From Xylaria sp. FL1777 (taxonomy: Eukaryota > Ascomycota > Sordariomycetes > Xylariales > Xylariaceae): 64,000 nucleotides of DNA. Location: NCBI GenBank assembly GCA_022578965.1, contig MU400521.1, positions 372,001 through 436,000 of the forward strand, given 5' to 3'. Both the position numbers and the translations under genes were made by a program. The notes beneath the pieces are model-generated. The model did no database searches. It was not told where the DNA came from and saw only the letters and a list, made by a program, of their open reading frames with translations. Below, in pieces: positions 57,037 through 64,000 of the stretch (the stretch's first letter is position 1; each line of letters opens with the position of its first letter).

Positions 57037-59401
57037 GTTTTTAATAGTCTTAGTAGTGGTGGTGATGATGTGCAGTATCGAATATTCTGGTGTTTTCGAC
57101 TGCAGAATGTGATGAGGATATTATAGTAAGTATGAAAGTCCGTTATCTCAGGCCAGTGTAGTGTTCTACTTCATCACTATGCTTTCAATCAAGATATTTG
57201 CTACAACATAGACACAGTCTAGAAGTGATTAAGCACCTTATTTAGTGCGGTAGATAGTAGATATATATTATTCACTCGATGGGGAGTTTTGTTGATGGGT
57301 CGGCAATTGTTGATAACAGCGTTTCTGGACGTTTCTGGAATGATAAGAGTTAATTGATTCGTGGGTCTTGTTAGAAGAGGTCACGTGGTTTCGTGTTCTT
57401 ACCCCCGCAGCTCGAACCTCTCAATCATTACCACAGTGAGCTACATGAGATAGATAACAGGAATTTAAGCGAACCTTCAGATGCGCAATCTGAGGATTCA
57501 ACAAAATATATTAATATTTATACTAAGATCCTAGAGGGACGTGGTTAATTGAATTACTAAATTCTGAAACAGAGCCTGTAAGATGTGTTTCGAGCATGAA
57601 AATCCACATAATATGGCAGGTTATGTATATGAAAATGTCACTATCAAATCAAGTAAACCACAGTAAATTCATTGATTCCTTATTCTTGGATTCCAGTCAA
57701 TAAAGCCTAGACGAGAAGGTTTTTTGGATTCAAGCTATCTACCTCGAGTAAATTTTTGGCGTTTCCATGAGATTCGAGACATGAATGTGAAAGCCCATGA
57801 ATCTGCAAAATGAGCGGTAACGCTCGAATTTAGCAAAATTATTGTGGAGGGCACATCATGCTTCCATTTTCAATTGATTAACAAGGAAATCAGTTGATTG
57901 AACAGGTAGAAAGCCCCAAAATTGTGCCCTTTGGCTGGCCTCTCTTCGTGCTCGGATTCTCAATTAGAGTCCGCTGGAAGAGAGACGAGCTAGATCCAGC
58001 TTCGCCTTTCGTACAAGTGTCCCCGATAGTCATTATCCGTAAGCGCAACCATTGCAAGTTGAGTACGTAATTAGTTCAGATCCTCTGCCCCTCACTTGAC
58101 ATGATCCTCGTCTCACTTGCTGCCGGCACAGAACCTCCCTGTCTCCCCATCCTTCCCATAGTCGAATGCCACAGAAGGAGCACCTCTGATATATGTAATA
58201 AAATAAACACATTTCTGGCCTAGGTGAATGTCTGGCTGATGGTATCCTCTGAAGATATAAATGTGAAATAAGTCGTTTGGGGAAGAGTCCCTTAAAGGTT
58301 AGATGTTTGATAGATGGTGTATTTATTCGAGGTGATTTCGATATAACTCGCTCTGGTTGATTTGTTGGAGAGGCCTTGACATTAAGCAGACTTCGCTGCC
58401 TTTTTATATATTATAGAGGTGGTTTCAATTCAGCCCTTGATCCAATTTGGTGACACTCTTATTATCGTTTATACTGTCCTCGTGATATAAAAACTTATGT
58501 GCTGGGGGCCTTGTGCTAGGTTGATGGAAAAGGGATTGGGCTGTTATCGAGGAAAATGAGAACAAACACGGGTGGTCGTTTCAGCAGTTTAACACGAGCA
58601 GTCTCGCTTTGTACGAGTTGAGAAGTAGCTGGGCACTCCCTTGTGAAAATGTAGCCTCCCTGGCCTGTGGCGGATCGGGATCGGGGGAAACCCTCAAGTG
58701 GTTATTGCATGGCATGCCTGTTTATACTACTCGTATTAGTCATATTTTTACAATCATATAACGTTACGCGTGTAGAACAAATCCCAAGTCGTATCATAGT
58801 AAATATGTTCAACCTGCCTCCTGGTCTCTATCAACCATTTCACCCGCTTTATTCCTGTTGACGCCTGAATATGCGGCAGAGACTGTCAAGACGACTAGGT
58901 GTGAGTCCTGCCCTAAAAAGTTAGCCTATTTACATGAGCAAGTTGGGATCGGGGAGTTTTTGTTACTTGTAGCATATTTTAAATGTTTGATAGTTCTGTG
59001 TTCTTATATACCTTATATGCCGCGCCACAACAACAGGGCACTTAGAGGTGGTAATACAGTAGGTTCACCGCCAATGTGTTTGTACCGAGTATGCAACATT
59101 ACTTGGAAATTCAGTTCATGATCATCTCAGCTGTCCACCTTATTATCCCGAGGATTCATCGGGAGAAATAACGCTCAATGCTAATCTAATTTTCTTTCTC
59201 GTCTCCGTTGAGCCATGTTGTGCAGAAGTGGGTATATACCGTTGTTACACTAAACGCAACAACAGCGTTATTTTGCATACAAATATTGAAAAGCCAGTAT
59301 AAAAGCCTTTACGACTAGGAGTTTTCTGGAACGTCGCTTGTAGCTCTGCCGTGGTATGTGCTGCCCATGGACCTCCGAGATAATACAGCGTGTTGCCCAG
59401 G
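57037..59401. other. 2.4-kb non-coding region
   Basis: A+T-rich stretches (57180-57300, 57480-57700, 58200-58500) with no supported gene. ORFs up to about 90 codons at 58667-59121 and 59245-59520 lack recognisable motifs; the latter partly overlaps the end of the rhodopsin-like gene in another frame. Confidence 0.5.
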
Positions 59402-60626
59402 TCATACCCTAAATGACCCGGGCCTTGGACTGGCTGAGATGCTATCCTGGCTCGCAAGATGAATCTCTTCGGAGTTCTTGGGGTTAGACCTGTATTGCTG
59501 TGAAGCGGGAAAGCTAGCATCCTGCTTTATAAGGCTACCTTGACTTCCATGCGCAAGGCGATAGCGTTCAGCTAACTTCCGGCCCAGGGGAAGCAAAGCA
59601 GGGAGACATGCGCAGAGGATGCTTATTCCGGGCTCAGCGGATATCCAGATGAAAACAGGTATGGCTGCCCCTGAAAAAAATCGTCAGTACCCTGTACTCT
59701 AGATATCAAGTAGAAGACTTACATGTGATATCATTATTTATTCCATCCCCAGTTCGTGCGATCTGTATGAAACGCCCAATCGATATGACGACAACGCTAT
59801 GAAACAATCAATCTTAGGACGAAACACCTGCCGTAATATTGACGGTCGAACGCTCACCCGTAACCAAGAACGAAGATGATGCCTAGTCCAAACTTCCTCT
59901 TCACACTGATCTGGAGGACCCATAGCTTGGGTAGTGGAAGGAGGAGAATAGCCACATCGATAATGGCGTCCGGAATTGCGTTTCCGAGATACAGATTGTA
60001 GTCCGTCCCGCACGTGCCCGTAAGCGTTGGGTCCCAGTTCTTCTGCACGGGGTCGCAGAGGAAGACGGTGGCAAAGAGGATGCCGACGATCCAGGCAGTG
60101 TTGAGAGCGTAACAAGCCCAGAGGCTATAGTTGAACCATCGAGAGTTCACATGCGGAGGAAACACGCGAGAGAGGAAAAACAGGACGGAGAACTTGGTGA
60201 ACGATACGGCTGTGAAGAAAAAGAAGGTGCCGGCATATAGCAGCTTGAAAAACAGTTTGAACTGTTCTTGTGATAGTGTTGAGAGGTGTTGACCAAAACC
60301 AGCATGGTGAATCGCGACTAGTCCAGTAGTTACCTGGGCCAATAGGAGCAGCTACAGCATAGTGCGTGTCAGTCTCGTGTGTAGATGAATGACGCTGCCG
60401 GCATTGTGTTGGGACGTTATAACCCCTTACTCACCACAGCGCCCAGAGCGAACCAGTCATCCCACCAGAACAAGCGATTATCGCGCAATGCCGGATCGCG
60501 CCATGCAAGGCTCCGGGACCAAAACCGGAGGGAGATGGAAGTGACGGCGATGACGATGATGGCGATTATGAAGCTCTGGAGCCCGCCCGATCTGTTCGCC
60601 TCAACGTCCACTGTAGAATCGAGCAT
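59402..60626 (-). CDS. Rhodopsin-like fungal integral membrane protein (PTH11-related group)
   Basis: Seven-helix membrane protein of the fungal rhodopsin-domain family. Starts MLDSTVDVEANRSGGLQSFI; helices follow: FIIAIIVIAVTSISLRFWSR, DDWFALGAVV (exon 1 end), LLLLAQVTTGLVAIHHAGFG, KLLYAGTFFFFTAVSFTKFS, LFFLSRVFPPHVNSRWFNYS, WIVGILFATVFLCDPVQKNW and IPDAIIDVAILLLPLPKLWV. The family hallmarks are WDDW near helix 2, FTKFSVLFFLSRVF, CDPVQKNWDP and DxxxDVAILLLPLPxxW. Exons join through VVVISIGRFIQIARTGDG, GAAIPVFIWISAEPGISILC and a Ser-rich tail ending ASPRPGSFRV. At least four introns. Members in plant pathogens sense surfaces or are of unknown role; nothing here fixes a ligand. Confidence 0.85.
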
Positions 60627-61672
60627 CTTGGCTTTGTCGGGCTCAGTTGCCGTTGGCCTGGCCTAATAGATGAAGAAAACTCTCATGTAGATAACGCAAA
60701 CTCGAGAAAATCGAACAAATCCGTGAACGTCGGGGTAGGATGTTGAGATGGGCACCCGTGGGCTTTTCCGTGTAGAGTAGAGCGCTCCTATGGACAGCCT
60801 ATCACGCCCTCAAGGTAAGCGCCGAGAGCTGTTGTAAGCTAGCGTTGTACTGATGCCGTCATGGGCTTACATGAAAACCACCGAAATGCATGTATCTGGC
60901 GGAAATCCCTTAGAGATACTTATGCGTAGGACTTACTCCTTATCGTGTATTTCTATTAGAAAGGAGCTAATTATATCTTCGTATCACGTAGTCATGCACA
61001 TATACAGCAAATTGGATGTACCTCGTGTTCAAACGCACACTTCGCACAATTCTTCCTTTTCTTTTCTTCTTTAAGTAGTTATCTAGTTCATTTTTATTTA
61101 CTATTAAAGTGTTGCCCTCTAAGTATTTGGGGGCTGGTATCGGCGTAAGGGGCCTCAGACGCGGTAGGGCGGAAGTGTTATAGCGCCAAGAAGCATACGC
61201 AGTATATGCAAAGCCCCCAAATCCTACACTACCTACATCCATACTTAGGTAGTGTAACACAGATGTCGATCCTGCAACCTTCTTGCCGCAAATACCGAGC
61301 GTCAGCTACAGCCTACAGATAGGATAGAACTTGCGGGAGACGCTCCAGTAATGTTCTACAGTATATCAACATGCGAGGCCCCGTCTTGATAGGAGCCCTT
61401 AACAAGCACTGCATAAATGCAGCTTATATGTTGCATCCAGATTCACCGCCTCCTCCGTCACTCCGCTATGAGTGTTGTGGCGATGCGGAAAATCTCGAAA
61501 TCGGCATGTTATGATATAACAGCGCAATGTCGTTTGGAAATTTGACACCTCTATCTAGGTAGTGATCAAGAGCCTCGTAAGAGGTTAAGTATCTGTGCGG
61601 TCGGGTCAAATTCTAAGAGATTCTATTTATCATCTCCACTCAGTCTTGGACGAGTCGAGTCGCCGTGGAAAC
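60627..61672. other. Divergent promoter region between rhodopsin-like gene and PKS
   Basis: About 1 kb between divergent starts. TACCTACATCC and ACTTAGGTAGTG words near 61225-61255 belong to the palindromic family. No coding sequence recognised; the start of the PKS could also lie a little upstream at 61595. Confidence 0.5.
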
Positions 61673-64000
61673 ATGAACATAGAGCCAATCGCGATCGTGG
61701 GTGTTTCGTGCCGGCTGCCCGGAAATGCCAATGATCTGAGCTCACTATGGAGCTTGCTTGGCGATGGCGGCGAAGCTTGGTCTCCAGTGCCGCCCGACCG
61801 GTTCAACGAGACGGCATTCCATCATCCCGATACCAACGATCCCAATGGCACAACCAACCATAGGGGCGGTCACTTCATCAACGGCGATGTTCGTGATTTC
61901 GATCATGCCTTTTTCCGCATCTCGCCATCACTCGCCGCCGCCATGGACCCCCAGCAACGTATTCGTAAGCAGTTCCTACGTCTTTCTAGAAATAACAAGT
62001 TTGGTCATATTCTAGAGCGTGCTTTCTGGCTGTCTCGAGTGAAAGAAGCTGCAGACTTCTCCTTTCTCGGTCTATAATAAGAGCACGTGCTTAGCTGGGA
62101 TGTAATACAGTGCTCGAGCTATCGTATGAGGCTCTGGAGAGTGCAGGATGGGCACGAGAAACGCTCGCGGGGTCCCGTACAGCTGTGTATGCGGCTATCT
62201 TCGGTTACGACTACGAGCGAAACCTATGTAAGGACGTTCTCGATATGCCTGTATATCAAAGCGTTGGTACTGGCATTGCAATTTTGGCGAATCGCATCTC
62301 TCATACCTTTGATCTCAGAGGCCCATCGGTAACTCTCGACACGGGCTGCTCTGGCGGGCTCGTCGCGTTGCATCATGCATGCCAGACCCTGCGAAATGGT
62401 GAGTCCGAAATGGCTCTGGTAGCCTCTGCAAACTTGCAGTTGATGCCCGACCATTACATTGGCATGAGTGCTCAGAACATGGTAAACAGCCATGGGCGGT
62501 GCTACCCTTTTGATGTTCGGGGAAAAGGCTACGGTCGCGGTGAAGGGTTTGTCGTTGTTGTTTTGAAACGTCTGGGTGATGCGATTCGAGACGGGGATCC
62601 TATACGCTCCGTTATCCTCAATACCGGTGTGAACCAGGATGGTTTCACTGCTTCTGGTATTACTCATCCCAATCACGTTGCCCAGGCCGATCTTATCCGC
62701 AGGACATATGCGAATGCTCTGCTGCGTCCGGAAGATGTGGTATACATCGAGGCACATGGCACGGGTACTGTTGCTGGAGATCAGCAAGAATTGAGGGCAA
62801 TTGCTGATGTTTTCGTCACATCGAATCGCGTACTTCCTCTGTATATTGGGTCGAACAAGGGAAGTATTGGTCATACGGAAAGCACCAGCGGGCTTGCTAG
62901 TCTTCTCAAGGCGATGTGCATTCTTGATCACGATGCAATCCCCCCAGTCGCTGGGTTTTCCACTCCTAAGCCAGGCTTGCCATTAGATAGGATTCAAATT
63001 CCTACAGCGAGGTTACCGTGGCCCAAGGACGTGGCACCGCGTATATCTATCAATAGCTTTGGCTACGGCGGAACAAACGCCCATGCCATCGTAGAAAAAG
63101 GACCGCCGGTGGACAGAGAGCATTGCAGGCGTAAGAGTCTATCTTCTTATCATCTTTTTGCGTTTTCGGCGAATAGTCAGGCATCCCTCAAGTCTATGCT
63201 TAAAAAATATGCCCGTTGGGTTGAAACAAACCCAGATATCTCTCTGATTGACCTCTCACATACACTCTTCCATGGCCGATCAGAGTTACAGTGGCGCTTT
63301 AGCTGCATCGCCCAGAGTTCGACAGCGCTGGTGCAAGAACTTCAAACTGGCCTAAATAAGGTCACAAGCAAACCAACCCTTTCTACGAGGGATCTCATAT
63401 TTGTTTTCAGTGGCCAAGGGGCGCAATGGGCCACAATGGGCCGTGAGCTACTTGTCGGAACTACTTCCAAATTCTCAAGCTCTATTCAAATGTCCCGCGA
63501 TATCCTCTGCGAGCTTGGGGCTACGTGGGATCTCGAAGTTGAGCTCCTGCGCCCGGACGAGGACAGCAATATCAATACAGCCGAGTTTGCGCAGCCTGCT
63601 ACCACGGCGATTCAAATCGCCCTCGTAGACCTCCTGCGAGCCCAAGGAGTTCGGCCCGCAATTGTAATAGGGCACTCAAGTGGTGAGATTGGTGCCGCTT
63701 ATGCGGCCGGTCGCATCTCTCGAAGAACTGCGCTTAACGTATCTTTCCATCGAGGCTTCATGGCGGCCGCAGCCGTACAACGCGGGCTACCGTGTGGAGC
63801 TATGGCTTCAATAGGACTGAGTGCGTCCGATACTGCCCCTCAGCTCGAAGGGTTATTTCGAGGAAAGGCGGTCATTGCATGCATCAACAGCCCAAACAGT
63901 GTGACTATATCGGGAGATGCCGATGCTATTGACGAAGCTGTTGCCAATATTATGAACTCAGGGGACAACATCTTTCAGCGGAGACTACGCACTGATACAG
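61673..64000 (+). CDS. Type I iterative polyketide synthase, KS and AT domains, cut by window end
   Basis: N-terminal part of a large fungal PKS of the highly-reducing type, making an aliphatic polyketide. Exon 1 is 61673-61964 and exon 2 runs from 62111 to the window end in one frame. KS: EPIAIVGVSCRLPGNANDLS, ISPSLAAAMDPQQRILLELS, DTGCSGGLVALHHA (active Cys), YIEAHGTGTVAG (His) and GSNKGSIGHTES (His), then NSFGYGGTNAHAIV. Linker, then AT: IFVFSGQGAQWATMGRELL and VIGHSSGEIGAAYAAG (active Ser in GHSSGE). Usual KS reads DTACSGS, so Ala and Ser are Gly here. An in-frame Met at 61595 would add 26 residues. The rest (DH, MT, ER, KR, ACP) lies beyond 64000. Divergent from the rhodopsin-like gene. 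Confidence 0.92.

Noticed and set aside
1..64000. tRNA, rRNA and CRISPR arrays
   Set aside because: No tRNA B-box with matching cloverleaf, no rRNA-like sequence and no regular repeat-spacer pattern was visible by eye; a tRNAscan run would be decisive.

Overview
The window looks like nuclear DNA of a filamentous ascomycete (Pezizomycotina, probably Sordariomycetes). Genes lie on both strands at roughly one per 3 kb. Most are split by short introns with GTRAGT-type donors, CTRAY-like branch sites and YAG acceptors, which I used to join exons. The products fit this: acatalytic PNG1-type transglutaminase fold, CFEM GPI protein, Zn2Cys6 factor, CYS3-type bZIP, rhodopsin-like fungal membrane protein and a type I polyketide synthase. 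Many spacers carry clusters of GGTACCTAGGTA-like palindromes.

Left part (1-25 kb): a short-chain dehydrogenase cut by the window edge converges on a seven-exon cytochrome P450. A 4.3-kb gene-free, TA-rich island follows, then a secreted S28 prolyl peptidase, chorismate synthase (with a perfect TGAGTCA box upstream), a lipoate-protein ligase, VPS11, MLH3, a low-complexity fungal-specific protein and a nitrilase with a long low-complexity insert.

Middle part (25-41 kb): a CFEM GPI-anchored protein with a 3-kb CT-rich and repeat-rich upstream region; a head-to-head pair made of a C-terminally membrane-anchored protein and a large fusion protein; and a Zn2Cys6 regulator divergent from an MFS drug-type transporter. 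The fusion protein (31472-34835) joins a chymotrypsin-fold-like domain (His, Asp, Cys) to a PNG1-like transglutaminase domain whose catalytic Cys is replaced by Val. I consider it the most interesting object in the window.

Right part (41-64 kb): ribonucleotide reductase large subunit with a cluster of CGCG-core (MBF-like) boxes upstream, a sugar/polyol-type SDR, a TatD nuclease, a CENP-N/CHL4 kinetochore protein, a CYS3/MetR-like bZIP factor with an 864-nt intron that may hide a second start, a small conserved mitochondrial-looking protein, a PTH11/rhodopsin-type membrane protein, and the first KS and AT domains of a polyketide synthase that runs off the right edge.

Most of the window is housekeeping (aromatic amino acids, lipoylation, vacuole fusion, mismatch repair, dNTP synthesis, kinetochore, sulfur control). 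Accessory islands lie near 1-8 kb, 26-41 kb and 59-64 kb. I saw no rRNA, tRNA, CRISPR array or intact transposon.
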